Notes: generated by a model not told the origin, from the sequence alone. A stretch of DNA of 64,000 nucleotides from Rhizobium sp. RCAM05350 (GCA_024426085.1 CP087974.1:2766001-2830000); one strand, 5' to 3'; shown: positions 41,815 through 53,003, counted from the first letter of the stretch. Numbers and translations are program-made.

Positions 41815-44800
41815 TCACCTCATTCTGTTCTGCGCAAGATCGCTCAGCAAACCTGCCGCGACGGTGATCTTGGCAAGCGTCGTCTCACCCTTTTCCGTCA
41901 GCTGGGTCAGCTGGTCGGTGACGGGAAATCCGGCTGAGGTCGCTATCCTGCCAGGCACCGACCGGATTGCGCTCGTCCTTCTTATCCGTAAGCACTGCGA
42001 TGGTGATGTCCTTGCGCGCGGTAGAGATGTCATTGATGCTGCGCTGAAAGAGCCATGGCCTCGTACTGCTCGGTTGCCGAAACGCGCTCGGCGGCGGCCA
42101 GAAGCCGGGCGATCCGCAGGTTCTGCGTCACGCCGAAATAGCTCTGCGCCGTGCGTGCCAGCGTCACGCCGGTATCGGCGGCGATCTGGATGATTTCCGG
42201 CACGAAGGTCAGCACGGCCAGAGCCGCGATCTCCTCGGCAAGCGTGGGCGGCACGCCGCGCTCGATGAAATAGGCAGCTCTTTGCCGCACGTCTGCCTTT
42301 GCATCCTCTGGAATCGAGCTTTGCAGGGCGGATTTCAGTTTCTGCAACGCTTCCCGCAGCTGCTCGATCGCCTCGCCGAGCGGCGCCTGCATTGCCTTGG
42401 TTCTGAGCGTCCGTTCGGTGACGATAGCGAAGATGCGCGCCGCCTCCTGGTAGAGCTCGTTCTGCACCGTGCCGCTGATGACGTTGTCGAGCGCGTCGAT
42501 GTCGCCATAGATGCGCTGCAGATCGTAACCATCGCGCGTCAGCACCGCGGCCTTGACCACGTCTGCCGGCATGAAGCCCGTCTGGTCGATCAGCGTGCTG
42601 ACGAAGGCCGGTCCACCGCGGTTGATGACGTCGTTGGCCAGAACCGTCGTGATGATTTCATGGCGCAGCCGGTGTTCGTTGATGTCATTGGCATGCGCCT
42701 TGTGCATCTTCGCCGGGAAATAATCCCGCAATGTCGTCAGCAGATAGGCATCGTCCGGAAGGTCGCTGGCAACGATCTCGTCGAACAGCACGATCTTGGC
42801 GTAGGACAGGAGAACGCCGATTTCAGCGCGTGTCAGGGCCTTGCCGCTCTGGTAGCGCTCGCTAAGCGCCAGATCGTTTGGCAAAACCTCGACCTTGCGG
42901 TTGAGATGGCCGTCGGCTTCAAGCCGGGTCATGAGCCGGGCAAGAGCCGTCCGGTTGCCGGCGCCGAGCATTTCCGTCAGCGAAATCGACAGCGACTGTT
43001 CGTAGTTGTTGCGCAGAACCAGTTCTGCCACCTCATCCGTCATCGAGGCCAAAAGCGTGTTGCGCTTGGCCCGGGTCAGCCGCTCGTCGCGCATCGCCGA
43101 AGCGAGCGCAATCTTGATATTGACCTCGAAGTCGGACGAGTTGACACCGGCCGAGTTGTCGATGGCGTCGGAGTTGCAGCGTCCGCCCTTGAGGCCAAAG
43201 CCGATGCGGCCGCGCTGGGTAACACCGAGATTGGCGCCCTCGCCGATCACTTTTGCACCGACGTCATCGGCGGTGATGCGGATTGGATCGTTGGCGCGGT
43301 CACCGACTTCGGCGTCGGTTTCGGTCGGGCCGCGTACATAGGTACCGATGCCGCCGAACCACAGCAAGTCGACCGGGCTTTTCAGGATCGCCGTCATGAT
43401 TTCGAACGGCGTCGCCTGGCTCTTCTCAAGGCCGATCGCAGCCATCGCCTGCGGGGTCAGCGCCACCGATTTTTCCGTGCGCGGAATGATCATGGCGCCA
43501 GCCGAAAGTGTCGAGCGGTCGTAGTCCTGCCAGCTCGAGCGCGGCAGGTTGAACATGCGCTTGCGCTCGGCGAAGGATTTTTCGATATCCGGATTCGGAT
43601 CGATGATGATGTCGCGATGGTCGAAGGCGGCGATCAGCCGGATTTTCTCCGACAGAAGCATGCCGTTGCCGAAGACATCGCCCGACATGTCGCCGACACC
43701 GACGACGCTGAATGGCGTCGTCTGGATGTCGATGTCCATTTCTTGGAAATGCCGCTTGACGGTTTCCCAGGCACCGCGGGCGGTGATGCCCATTTTCTTG
43801 TGATCGTAGCCGGCCGAACCGCCGGAGGCGAAGGCGTCGTCGAGCCAGAAGCCGGCTTCCTGCGCTAGGCCATTGGCCGTATCGGAGAAGGTTGCCGTGC
43901 CCTTGTCGGCCGCCACGACAAAATACGGATCGTCGCCATCGAGCCTCAGCGTGTCGGCTGGCGGCACGACGTCCTGGCCGACGATGTTGTCGGTGATCGA
44001 CAGCATTGTGCGGATGAAGGTCTTGTAGGCTTCGGTGCCGGCCTTGAAGATGTCGTCACGGGTACCACCGGCTGGAAGCTGCTTCGGGAAGAAGCCGCCC
44101 TTGGCGCCGACCGGAACGATGACAGCATTCTTGACCTGCTGTGCCTTCACGAGGCCAAGCACTTCGGTGCGGTAATCCTGCGAACGGTCCGACCAGCGAA
44201 GCCCGCCGCGCGCCACCTTGCCGAAGGAAGATGCACGCCTTCGACCTGCGTGCCATAGACGAAGATTTCACGGAACGGCCGCGGCTCAGGCATGCCGTCA
44301 AGAACCTTGGGATCGAGCTTGAAGGCCAGCATCGCCTTCGGGCTGCCATCGACATCGCGCTGGAAATAGTTGGTGCGCAGCGTTGCCTGCACGGCGTTGA
44401 TATAACGGCGCAGAATCTGGTCTTCGTCCAGGCTTGGAACATCGTTCAATGCCTGTTCGATGCCGGCTAGAAGCTTGGCTATGTGCTTTGTCTTCGGCTT
44501 GTCCTCAAGCGTGGGGTCCATGCGGGTGACGAACAGCTTGAAGATGTCGGCAGCGATAGACGGATATTTGTTCAGCGTGTCGGCAAGGTAGCCCTGCGAA
44601 TAGGTAATGCCGGTCTGGCGCAGGTACCGCGCGTAGGCACGCAGCACAGTTACTTCGCGGGCCGTCAGGCCGGCGAGAAGAATCAGCCGGTTGAAGCTGT
44701 CGTCCTCGATCAGGCCGTTCCAGGCGAAAAGATAGGCTTCCTCCAGCATCGGGCCTGTCTTGTCGAGGTTGAGGACGTGGCCGTCGCGGTGGATCAGCTC

Positions 44801-46602
44801 CATGTCGTGCAGAACGACGAGACGCTCGCCTCCCTTGGCGCAGGAGACAACGATATCGTGGGTCTGTTCGCTGATGACCCGGAAGCCGAGGTTTTCAAGC
44901 AACGGAACGCGGTGGGACAGCGAGACCGGCTCGCCGGCATGGAAAATCTTCAGCTCGAGCGATTCCGGGCCCTTGCCGCGCTTCTGGTAGAAAGCGATAC
45001 GGATCGGATCATTCGGCGAGCACGCAGCGATATCGGCGAGATCGCCATGGGCTTCGGCTGGCGTAAAAGCTGCCTGATAGGCGGCGTTGACGGAGATTTC
45101 TGACGCCGTCATGGCGGGCGAGCAGGTTGAACCGGTCGATCCAGCGGGTAACGATATCGCGAACGGCGTCTTCAAGCTTGGCCTGCGCGACACGCGGCGT
45201 CTTGCCGCCGGAGCGGCCGATGATGAAATGCACGCGGGCAAGGCCACCTTCCGGGAAAGCCGGGTAGTAGGCAGAGACGCGGCCGTCATAGATAGTTTTC
45301 AGGTAGAGACCGATCTTTTCGCGGACATCGGAATCATACTGTTCACGCGGAACATAGACGATAACGGAAACGAAACGATCGAAATGGTCGATACGGGGCA
45401 GAACCCGGATTCGCGGCCGGTCGGCCAGTTCGTTGATCTGCTCGCAGAAGCTTGCCAACAGGCTGACATCGATCTGGAACAGGTCGTCGCGCGGGGTAGG
45501 ATTCCAGCGTATTGGTCAGCATCTTGCCGGAATGGCTCTGTGGATCGAAGCCGAAATGATCGACGATCTTCTCGACCTTGAAGCGCAGCAGCGGAATTTC
45601 GGCCGCCGGGCGGGTGTAGGCGCTTGAGGTGAACAGGCCGACGATGCGCAGCTCGCCGGTGACATTGCCGGCCTCGTCGAAGCGCTTGACGCCGATATAG
45701 TCCATATAGGCGCGGCGATGCACGACCGATTTGACGTTGGCCTTGGTGACGATGAGGAAATCCGGGCCGTTGAGGAAGGCGAGGATTTCCGGCGTCGTCA
45801 GCACGGCATCCTTGCCCTGGCGCAGCACGCGCACATCGGGGTTGGACAGAATACCGAGCCCGCGGCCCTCGCCGCGCTCGACGACGGCATTCTCGCCCTT
45901 GCCGGAATAGGTATATTCACGCATGCCGAGGAAGGTGAAATTGTTGCCGCGCAGCCAGCGCAGGAAGGCCAGGGCTTCGTCGCGGTCGCCCTTTTGCGGC
46001 TCGGCGCATGATTTTCCAGCTCGTTCATTGCCTGGTCGAGCAGAACCGTCATCTGGCTCCAGTCGCCGACGGCCTGATGAACCTGCGACAGCACGTTGGC
46101 GACACGTTCTTTCAGATCATCCGCTTCCGCTGCGGTCAGCTTGGAAAGATGAATCTGGATGTGGCTGATGCGGGTAGCGGGATCGCTCTTTTCTTCCGGG
46201 TCAAAGATCTTAGCCGGCTTGCCTGCCTCGATAACCAGAATGGGATGCACGGCAAGGTGAATGTTGCGGTGGGTGCTCGTCACCTCGCCCATGATCGAAT
46301 CGTACAGAAACGGCATGTTGCGGTCGGTCACGGACAGGACAGAAACGTCGTCGCCGTTGGGCGCGATGCCCTCGACCGTCTGGACGCCGATCACCGGCCG
46401 GTCGCTTTCCCTGGAGCTGATGGCCGTCAGCGCGTGAGCGGCGGTCAGCGCCAGCATGTCCGGTGTGTAGGCGTCGAGATCGTCATGGCTCGCGCGGCGA
46501 AACAGGATCTCCGGAGCGAGCATTTTCAGCCCGAGCACTTTGCCGGCTTCTGCTCACCGCTTCCGAAATGACGGTCTTTTTTTGATTGTATTTGGTGCCC
46601 AT
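41815..46602 (-). CDS. gdhB: NAD-specific glutamate dehydrogenase, 180-kDa class, seven frameshifts
   Basis: Very large NAD-linked enzyme that deaminates glutamate to 2-oxoglutarate. Repaired length about 1596 residues, matching the roughly 1600-residue class. N-terminal MGTKYNQKKTVI and ACT-like regulatory segments; the catalytic core holds RGGLRWSDRSQDYRTEVLGL, VGAKGGFF and VGVGDMSGDVFGNGML, with substrate/NAD motifs in GEGANLGVTQ. Slips near 46548, 46005, 45498, 45112, 44228, 42050 and 41928 scatter it over several frames, each fragment aligning in order. ATG at 46602. Long open frames on the opposite strand are shadows. Confidence 0.93.
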
Positions 46603-46887
46603 GACGTATCTCCCCGCAATCACCATTTTGCCGAACCTAACAGAAGAATTGCTCATGGCGATTGTTTTTGTGGCTATTTTTCGGCCAGATTGATCCAAAT
46701 CGGACTGGTTTTATGAAATTTTCGGCAAAGATCTCGCCGATTTTCGAATTCAATCGGTTGTATCCGCATATTTCGTTGTTCTCATGAGCGAGCCCGAAAT
46801 AGGCCCTTTCGATCTTTTGCCAGCCGCAGTTGACAGCGGCATGACTGTCAGGCGATCTGGACAGGTCGAAACAGCGGAAAATCAGAA

Positions 46888-47763
46888 ATGTCCGAGCCTG
46901 CCCCCGGCGCCGTCATCGTCATTTCCAGCCATGTGATTCTTGGATCCGTTGGTAATCGCGCTGCCGTCTTTGCGCTCGAGACTCTGGGCTATCCGGTCTG
47001 GGCTGTGCCGACGGTTATCCTGCCCTGGCATCCCGGCCATGGACCCTCGACGCGGGTGACGATCGGTGCCGGGGATTTCGACAGGTTGATCGATGATCTT
47101 ATCCGCGCCCCGTGGACGGGTGAGGTCCGCGCCGTCCTCTCCGGCTATCTCGGCGCCGCCCACCAGGCGGAAGGCGTTGCGCGCCTGGTCGAGGCTTTGC
47201 GGGTGAAAAATCCGGACCTGTTCTATGCCTGCGATCCGGTGATGGGCGATGTCGGCGGGCTGTATGTGCCGGAGGCGACGGCGATCGCGATGCGCGACCG
47301 GCTGCTGCCGCTGGCCTCGCTTGCCACGCCGAACCGGTTCGAGCTGTCCTGGCTCTGCGGTGTCGAGCTTGAAACAAATGCCGCTATGCTAGAGGCGGCG
47401 TTGTCGCTGGGGCCGTCGCGCATGCTGGTGACCTCGGCGATCCTGATGATGCAGGGCAGTACCGGCAATCTCTATCTGTCCGGCAATCACGCGCTGCTTG
47501 CCGAACACCGGCTGATCGACAATCCACCCAATGGCACCGGCGACCTTCTGGCGGCACTGTTTGTTGCCCGGCTTCTGGAAGGCTTGAACGAGGAGCGGGC
47601 CTTGCAACTGGCCACCGCCAGCGTCTTTGAGATCATTGCCCGCACCGGCAAGCGCGGTGCCGATGAGTTGACGCTCGAGCGGGATGCCGCCAGTCTGGCG
47701 ACGCCGATGGCCATGGTTCAGATGCGCCGGTTGATGCATCCAGGTCAGAAACGGCGCTCTTGA
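46888..47763 (+). CDS. pdxY: Pyridoxal kinase
   Basis: Ribokinase-like enzyme that phosphorylates pyridoxal in B6 salvage. 291 residues, intact. ISSHVILGSVGNRAA (residues 12-26) is the vitamin-B6 kinase N terminus; YACDPVMGD and the anion-hole/catalytic motif NPPNGTGDLLAALFVARLL (about residue 212) follow. ATG at 46888. It is divergent from the NAD-GDH gene across 285 bases that hold no gene. PdxK-type specificity cannot be excluded. Confidence 0.9.
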   Translation: MSEPAPGAVIVISSHVILGSVGNRAAVFALETLGYPVWAVPTVILPWHPGHGPSTRVTIGAGDFDRLIDDLIRAPWTGEVRAVLSGYLGAAHQAEGVARLVEALRVKNPDLFYACDPVMGDVGGLYVPEATAIAMRDRLLPLASLATPNRFELSWLCGVELETNAAMLEAALSLGPSRMLVTSAILMMQGSTGNLYLSGNHALLAEHRLIDNPPNGTGDLLAALFVARLLEGLNEERALQLATASVFEIIARTGKRGADELTLERDAASLATPMAMVQMRRLMHPGQKRRS

Positions 47764-47978
47764 TCCCGTTCGGTCTATCTACCACTTGTCAGCCCATGCC
47801 CTGAACGAATAAACCGTTTCCACCCTACGCAAACGATACGGAGAATGTCACGGATGTCACCGGCGGCGCGGGCTGCCGTAAATTTGGCTGTGTGCGGCGC
47901 ACAAAGATGATATGTGCCGCAGAGCTGATATGTGAATGTATATCTCAACTGTCTTAAATATCTGGAGTGATCGAGCAC

Positions 47979-48620
47979 ATGCAGCGTTTCCCGGACCAAT
48001 TGTTGAACGGCTACAACAACTTCATGAGCGGCCGCTTCAACGAGCAGCAGCAACGTTACAAGGCCCTGGCCGAGACAGGCCAGCAACCGAAGACCATGGT
48101 CATTGCCTGTTGTGACAGCCGTGCTGCGCCGGAAACCATCTTCGACAGCGGCCCGGGCGAACTGTTTGTGGTGCGCAACGTCGCCAATATGATGCCGCCC
48201 TATGAGCCGGATGGCCAGTATCACTCGACATCGGCCGCGCTCGAGTTCGCCGTCCAGGTATTGAAGGTCAGCGATATCGTCGTCATGGGCCACGGCCGCT
48301 GCGGTGGCATCAAGGCAGCGCTTGATCTGGATGCTGAGCCGCTGTCACCCGGCGATTTCATCGGCCGCTGGATGAACCTTCTGAAACCCGCTGCCGAACA
48401 GATTCACAGTAATGACATCATGACGGCAGCGGAACGCCAGCGGGCGCTGGAGCGGGTATCCATCCGCAATTCCATCGCCAATCTGCGTACGTTCCCCTGC
48501 GTTCAGATCCTCGAACAGCGCGGCAAGCTGCAGCTGCATGGTTCTTGGTTCGATATATCGACAGGCGAGCTTTGGGTGATGGAACCCAAGACAGGCGATT
48601 TCGTCCGTCCGGGCATGTGA
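47979..48620 (+). CDS. Beta-class carbonic anhydrase
   Basis: Zinc enzyme interconverting CO2 and bicarbonate. 213 residues, intact. Zinc ligands in ACCDSRAAP (Cys, Asp/Arg dyad, about residue 45) and HGRCGG (His and Cys, about 104-107). Start ATG at 47979 follows CTGGAG; a GTG at 47967 is in frame and possible. The 200-base leader contains a near-palindrome TGTGCGGCGCACA (47892-47904) and two copies of GATATGTG. Confidence 0.92.
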   Translation: MQRFPDQLLNGYNNFMSGRFNEQQQRYKALAETGQQPKTMVIACCDSRAAPETIFDSGPGELFVVRNVANMMPPYEPDGQYHSTSAALEFAVQVLKVSDIVVMGHGRCGGIKAALDLDAEPLSPGDFIGRWMNLLKPAAEQIHSNDIMTAAERQRALERVSIRNSIANLRTFPCVQILEQRGKLQLHGSWFDISTGELWVMEPKTGDFVRPGM

Positions 48621-48656
48621 TTCTTAAAAGCTTGACGTTTTCGCAGGCGGCGCGCT

Positions 48657-49265
48657 TCAGGCGCGCGCCGTTGCCACGAGTGAACGGGACATGGCCAGCA
48701 GGGTCTGGACGGCGTTTTCCGGCGAAAACAGCGTCGTGCTGACAAAAGCGCCGTTGACGAGCACCGCCAGTTGCAAGGCTAGGTCCTCCGGGCGTTTGGC
48801 CCCAAGCCGTTCGGCTATCGCCTTCAACCGCCGCCTGAGTTCTTCCTTGTGCATCCGTGCGACGGTGCGAGCCGGGTGCGCGGGGTCGGGAAACTCCGCG
48901 GCGACATTGATCTGCGGGCAGCCGCGATAGCCGGGACGGCCGGCGCGTTCGCCGATCCAGCCCATATGTGCTTCGAGTTCGGCTTCTGCATTGTCCGCGT
49001 GCCCGTGCGCAACCTCGTCCCACACCCTCCAGAAATCTTCGTCCTCACGCTGCAGGAATGCAGCAATGAGGTCATCCTTGGTGCGAAAATGCCGATAGAG
49101 GCTGGTTTTCGCCACGCCGGCTTCCGCCACGATCATATCGACCCCGACGGCGCGCACACCTTCGCGATAGAAAAGCTCGGAGGCCGTTTCCAGCACTCTT
49201 GACCGGACCTCGGGGCTGGTTTGGGCTTTCTTCTCGGGTGTGGTGGTCTTCTTGACTAGCGACAT
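48657..49265 (-). CDS. TetR-family regulator
   Basis: 202 residues, intact. N-terminal helix-turn-helix: VLETASELFYREGVRAVGVDMI and AGVAKTSLYRHFRTKDDLI (residues about 22-65). The ligand domain contains GCPQINVAAEFPDP, as in regulators of the AcrR/NemR-like C-terminal group. ATG at 49265 has AAGGAG eight bases upstream; longer starts run through the promoter region. Divergent from an NAD(P)-binding protein, with two inverted repeats between them, so it probably represses that gene and itself. Confidence 0.88.
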   Translation of the reverse strand: MSLVKKTTTPEKKAQTSPEVRSRVLETASELFYREGVRAVGVDMIVAEAGVAKTSLYRHFRTKDDLIAAFLQREDEDFWRVWDEVAHGHADNAEAELEAHMGWIGERAGRPGYRGCPQINVAAEFPDPAHPARTVARMHKEELRRRLKAIAERLGAKRPEDLALQLAVLVNGAFVSTTLFSPENAVQTLLAMSRSLVATARA

Positions 49266-49303
49266 CAGCGGATCTCCTTGCCGCCAATATGGCATATCTT
49301 CGC

Positions 49304-49352
49304 TTGACACGCTACAGACTTGTACGTAGCGTAATGGAACAGACAGGTCTGT
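49304..49352 (+). promoter_or_regulatory. Promoter and candidate TetR operators
   Basis: TTGACA at 49304-49309 is a consensus -35 element, with a TAGCGT -10-like hexamer 17 bases on. Overlapping it is GCTAC-N10-GTAGC (49311-49330), and just downstream ACAGAC-AG-GTCTGT (49339-49352). The repeats stand between the divergent regulator and its neighbour. Confidence 0.5.
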
Positions 49353-49369
49353 ATCGATTGGAGGAAGAT

Positions 49370-50417
49370 ATGCTTGATCGTTATACGCAGGGACAGAATG
49401 CACGGGGACAAAAAGTGGCCGTCTTTGGCGCCACCGGGCACACGGGGCGCTTCGTCGTCGCCGAATTGTTGCGCCGTGGGTTCGGCGCAATCGCAATCGC
49501 CCGTGATCGCGAGAGGCTGGTAGCGCTTGCGAATGAAAACCACAGGATGGAAGTCAGATTGGCCGTCGTCGAGGACCCCTCATCGCTTGATAGCGCCCTT
49601 GAAGGGTCGGCGGCGGTGATCAATTGCGCCGGGCCATTCCTCGATACAGCCGAACCGGTGATCTCAGCCGCGCTGTGGGCACGTATTTCCTATCTCGACG
49701 TCTCGGCTGAACAGCCAACAGCACTTTCCATCTTCGAGCGTTTTCGCGGAGCCCGCCAAGGCTGCAGGGGTTGCCATCATCCCGGCCATGGGCTTCTATG
49801 GCGGCCTGGGCGATCTGCTGGCGACGGCTGCGATCGGAGATTGGACCTCGGTCGACGATCTGCGCATTGCTATCGCCCTCGACAGCTGGTTACCGACGCA
49901 AGGAACGCGGCGCACGGGAGAGCGCAACACCGCCCATCGCCTCGTCATCAGCGATGGACAATTGCAGCCTCTGCCAAGCCCTGCGCCGACCACGTCCTGG
50001 CGTTTTCCGGCACCATTCGACAGTCAGGATATGGTCGAGCTGCCGTTTTCGGAAACGATCTTGATCTCAAGGCATCTGAAGGTGGGGGCGTTTCACAATT
50101 ATCTCAACCTGGCGCCGCTGCGTGACCTTCGCGATGTGAACACGCCGCCGCCGGAAGCATCGGATGAAACCGGACGCTCGGCCCAGGTATTTCTGATGGA
50201 TGTTGTCGCGCGGCGCGAGGGCGAAGTGCGCCGGGCCTCCGTCACGGGACGCGATATCTATGCGGTCACGGCTCCGCTGATTGTTGAGGCAGTTCAGCGC
50301 CTTCTCGATGCCCCCATCGAAAAGGGCGGCGTTTTTGCGCCCGGTGAACTTTTCGATGCCGCGCAATTTCTGCAGAGCCTGGCGCCGCAGCACCTTGCCT
50401 ACGAGCCTGCGATCTAG
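49370..50417 (+). CDS. Saccharopine-dehydrogenase-like NAD(P)-binding protein, frameshifted
   Basis: About 348 residues. N-terminal Rossmann fold VAVFGATGHTGRFVVAELL (residues 16-34), followed by VINCAGPFLDTAEPVISAAL and YLDVSAEQPT, the pattern of saccharopine dehydrogenase-like and trans-acting enoyl reductase proteins. One extra C near 49745 breaks the frame before AGVAIIPAMGFYGG. ATG at 49370 has GGAGGA. Substrate unknown; control by the divergent TetR protein is likely. Confidence 0.8.
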
Positions 50418-50447
50418 GCATAACGGCCTAGTCTGCGCGTCAAACAG

Positions 50448-50484
50448 AAATCCGCAGCCCGATTTCCCGGACTGCGGATTTTGT
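50448..50484. terminator. Terminator between convergent NAD(P)-binding gene and mltB
   Basis: AAATCCGCAG and CTGCGGATTT form a perfect 10-base stem around a 14-base loop, T-run to the right, A-run to the left; usable in both directions. Confidence 0.8.
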
Positions 50485-50508
50485 ATCATTCCAAAACTGC
50501 GTGGCTTA

Positions 50509-51331
50509 TCAGCCGCCGTCGATTTCAGCGCCAATGATGGCGATTGCCTGCTGGTAGACGCTGGCGGCGTTCCAGCCCTGGATCGCACCTGAAATTGCCC
50601 TCGCCCGGCTGATAACCGGCACCGGCGCTCCAGCCGTGGCCGCGCAGGAAGTTGGCGGTCGAGGCAAGCGCGTCGGCCTTGGAGCGAACCATGTCGATAT
50701 GGCCGTTGCCATCGCCGTCGACGCCGAATTTCAGCACGTTGGCTGGCAGGAACTGTGTCTGGCCGATTTCGCCATGCGCCGCACCACGAGCGTCCGGGCT
50801 GAGGTCACCGCGCTGCACCAGGTTGAGTGCCGCATAAAGCTGATTGGTGAAATAGTCGGAACGGCGGCAATCGAAGGCCAGCGTTGATACGGCCGAAAGC
50901 GTATGTTCCTTGCCCATGAAGCCGCCGAAACCGGTTTCCATGCCCCAGATCGCGATGATCGGGCCGGCAGGCACGCCGTAGCGGTTTTCGATAGAATTGA
51001 AGAGAGCGGCGTTCTGCGCCTTCATCTTCTTGCCGCGTGAAATGATGGTCTGGCCGCCGCGCTTCTGCATGAACTGGCTGAGCGACAGCTTGAAGCTCTT
51101 CTGGCCACGGTCGGCGCGGATTGTCGCCTTGTTGTAGGTGACGTTGGCGAAAGCCTTGTTCAGCACGGCCGGGCTGATGCCACGGCCGGAGGCTTCACCC
51201 TTGAAGTCCTCGACCCAGGCGTCGAAGCCTGCCGATGTGTTGCTGCATTGTGCGGCCGATGCAACCGACGGCAGAATTGCCGCCGCCATCATCGCCGTGA
51301 AACCTGCCAGTACGCACTTTGCCTTGCGCAT
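50509..51331 (-). CDS. mltB: Lytic murein transglycosylase B-type, frameshifted
   Basis: Periplasmic peptidoglycan lytic transglycosylase. About 273 residues. Signal peptide MRKAKCVLAGFTAMMAAAILPSVASA; catalytic region ENRYGVPAGPIIAIWGMETGFGG, where the Glu of METGFG is the active acid; DYFTNQLYAALNLV and GAAHGEIGQTQFLPANVLKF follow. One slip near 50596 shifts the last 30 residues (GWNAASVYQQAIAII after repair). ATG at 51331. A parS-like site is 95 bases upstream. Confidence 0.88.
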
Positions 51332-51425
51332 GAAAAACCCCGTATTGCCCGAATCCAAATTTGTGTCCGCAAAATGCCAGTCTTTGCGGCCTCTGTCACG
51401 ACGTTGGCACAGTATCGGGAGGCCG

Positions 51426-51441
51426 TGTTTCACGTGAATCC
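51426..51441. promoter_or_regulatory. Weak parS-like site upstream of mltB
   Basis: TGTTTCACGTGAATCC, two mismatches from consensus, intergenic between mltB and asd, 39 kb from oriC. The core TTTCACGTGAA is complete. Confidence 0.55.
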
Positions 51442-51485
51442 TCCTTTTGACTATGAAAAATCGTCGCAGTTGCCTTTTTACAAAG

Positions 51486-51526
51486 AAGCCCCGCATTCCG
51501 TTTGACGGATCATGCGGGGCTTTTAT
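51486..51526 (-). terminator. Rho-independent terminator of asd
   Basis: AAGCCCCGCAT and ATGCGGGGCTT form a perfect 11-base stem, extended by inner pairs TCCG/CGGA around TTTGA. It lies 25 bases past the asd stop on the minus strand. Confidence 0.85.
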
Positions 51527-51550
51527 TGGTTAAAACTTTATAATTCCTGA

Positions 51551-52586
51551 TCAGGCAGCCTGTTTCTTCGCCTTGATGAGGCCGCGATTGATGAGAAGCT
51601 CGGCAATCTGGATGGCGTTCAGGGCGGCGCCCTTGCGCAGGTTGTCGGAAACCACCCAGATATTCAGGCCGTTCTCGACGGTCGCGTCTTCGCGGATGCG
51701 CAGAAATATAGGTCGCGTCTTCGCCAGCGCTTTCGTAAGGCGTGATATAGCCGCCGTTTTCATGCTTGTCGATGACGATGCAGCCCGGAGCTTCGCGCAG
51801 GATGTCGCGGGCCTGGTCGGCACTGATTTCGTTTTCGAATTCGATGTTGATCGCTTCGGAATGACCGATGAACACCGGAACGCGCACGGCCGTGCAAGTC
51901 AGCTTGATCTTCGGATCAAGGATCTTCTTGGTTTCGGCCATCACCTTCCACTCTTCCTTCGTGTAGCCGTCTTCCATGAACACATCGATGTGCGGGATGA
52001 CGTTGAAGGCGATGCGCTTGGTGAACTTCTTCGATTCCATCGGATCGGCGACGAAGACGGCGCGGGTCTGGTTGAACAACTCGTCCATGCCGTCCTTGCC
52101 GGCGCCGGATACCGACTGATACGTGGCGACGACGACGCGCTTGATCTTGGCGAAATCATGCAGCGGCTTCAGTGCGACGACGAGCTGGGCGGTCGAGCAA
52201 TTCGGGTTGGCAATGATGTTGCGCTTGGTGAACTGGGTGATGGCGTCGGGGTTCACTTCCGGAACCACCAGCGGCACGTCCTGATCGTAGCGCCAGGCCG
52301 ACGAGTTATCGATGACGACGCAGCCCTGTGCGCCGATCTTTGGCGACCACTTCAGCGATACGGCGCCGCCGGCCGACATCAGGCAAATATCGGTATCGGA
52401 GAAATCGTAATTCTCGAGGTTCTTGACCTTTAGCGTCTTGTCGCCGAAGGAGACTTCAGTGCCCTGGCTGCGGGCCGAGGCCAGCGCCACGACTTCGTCT
52501 GCCGGAAAGCCACGCTCTTCCAGGATGTTCAGCATTTCGCGGCCGACATTTCCGGTCGCGCCGGCAATAGCAATCTTGAAACCCAT
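51551..52586 (-). CDS. asd: Aspartate-semialdehyde dehydrogenase, frameshifted
   Basis: Reduces aspartyl phosphate to the semialdehyde for lysine, methionine, threonine and diaminopimelate. About 344 residues. NADP loop [11 protein letters not shown] (residues 9-19), catalytic cysteine in [10 protein letters not shown] (about residue 130), and substrate-binding [10 protein letters not shown]. One extra base near 51708 breaks the frame after EDATYI; the C terminus resumes in [21 protein letters not shown] at 52586 preferred over 52670, which would add 28 residues. Confidence 0.95.
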
Positions 52587-53003
52587 TGTCTTTGCTCTCT
52601 TTCTGTCTCTCCGCGGGGCTTTGGGGAGAAACCCGCCGGCCAAGGGCGCGGGTTTCAGGTCCCCGGCCATACCGGGGGAGAGAGCGGTGGCCAGAGACGT
52701 CAGACGGTCTTCGTCGTCGTTTTGGCCGTTGTTTTGGAAGATATCGAGAAAGAACGAACCCGCCCGGCAGCGAATGCCGGGGCGATCAGCGCAGCGATGG
52801 CGTAACCAAAACGGTGCATGGTGGTTCCTTTTCCGCTGCTGCTCATACGCGGTTTTGGCGTGGAGTCAACAGGAAAGCAGGAATCCGGTCAGGAAGGCGA
52901 GCCGTCGCCTGCCGTCAAAACGTTACTGAAATGTCATGTCGATGTCATCGGCTATGACTATTGCGGGGCCGTTAGCTCGAAAGCAAACCAAAGGGGATTT
53001 TCC
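52587..53003. other. Gap between asd and alkaline phosphatase
   Basis: 417 bases upstream of two divergent genes. It contains one short leftward ORF (52700-52819) with a good ribosome site, and nothing else I recognise; no Pho box (direct CTGTCAT-like repeats) was clear, though TGTCATGTCGATGTCATC at 52931-52948 holds two TGTCAT copies 11 bases apart. Confidence 0.4.
52700..52819 (-). CDS. Possible 39-residue small protein
   Basis: ATG at 52819 with AAGGAA seven bases upstream opens a 39-codon frame. It begins MHRFGYAIAALIAPAFAAG, like a short signal peptide or membrane segment, and ends in a Thr/Lys-rich tail (TTAKTTTKTV). No homologue recalled. It could be chance or a broken longer gene. 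Confidence 0.35.
   Translation of the reverse strand: MHRFGYAIAALIAPAFAAGRVRSFSISSKTTAKTTTKTV

Noticed and set aside
42282-43868. 528-codon open frame on the plus strand
   Set aside because: Antisense shadow of the NAD-glutamate dehydrogenase core; no protein-family character.
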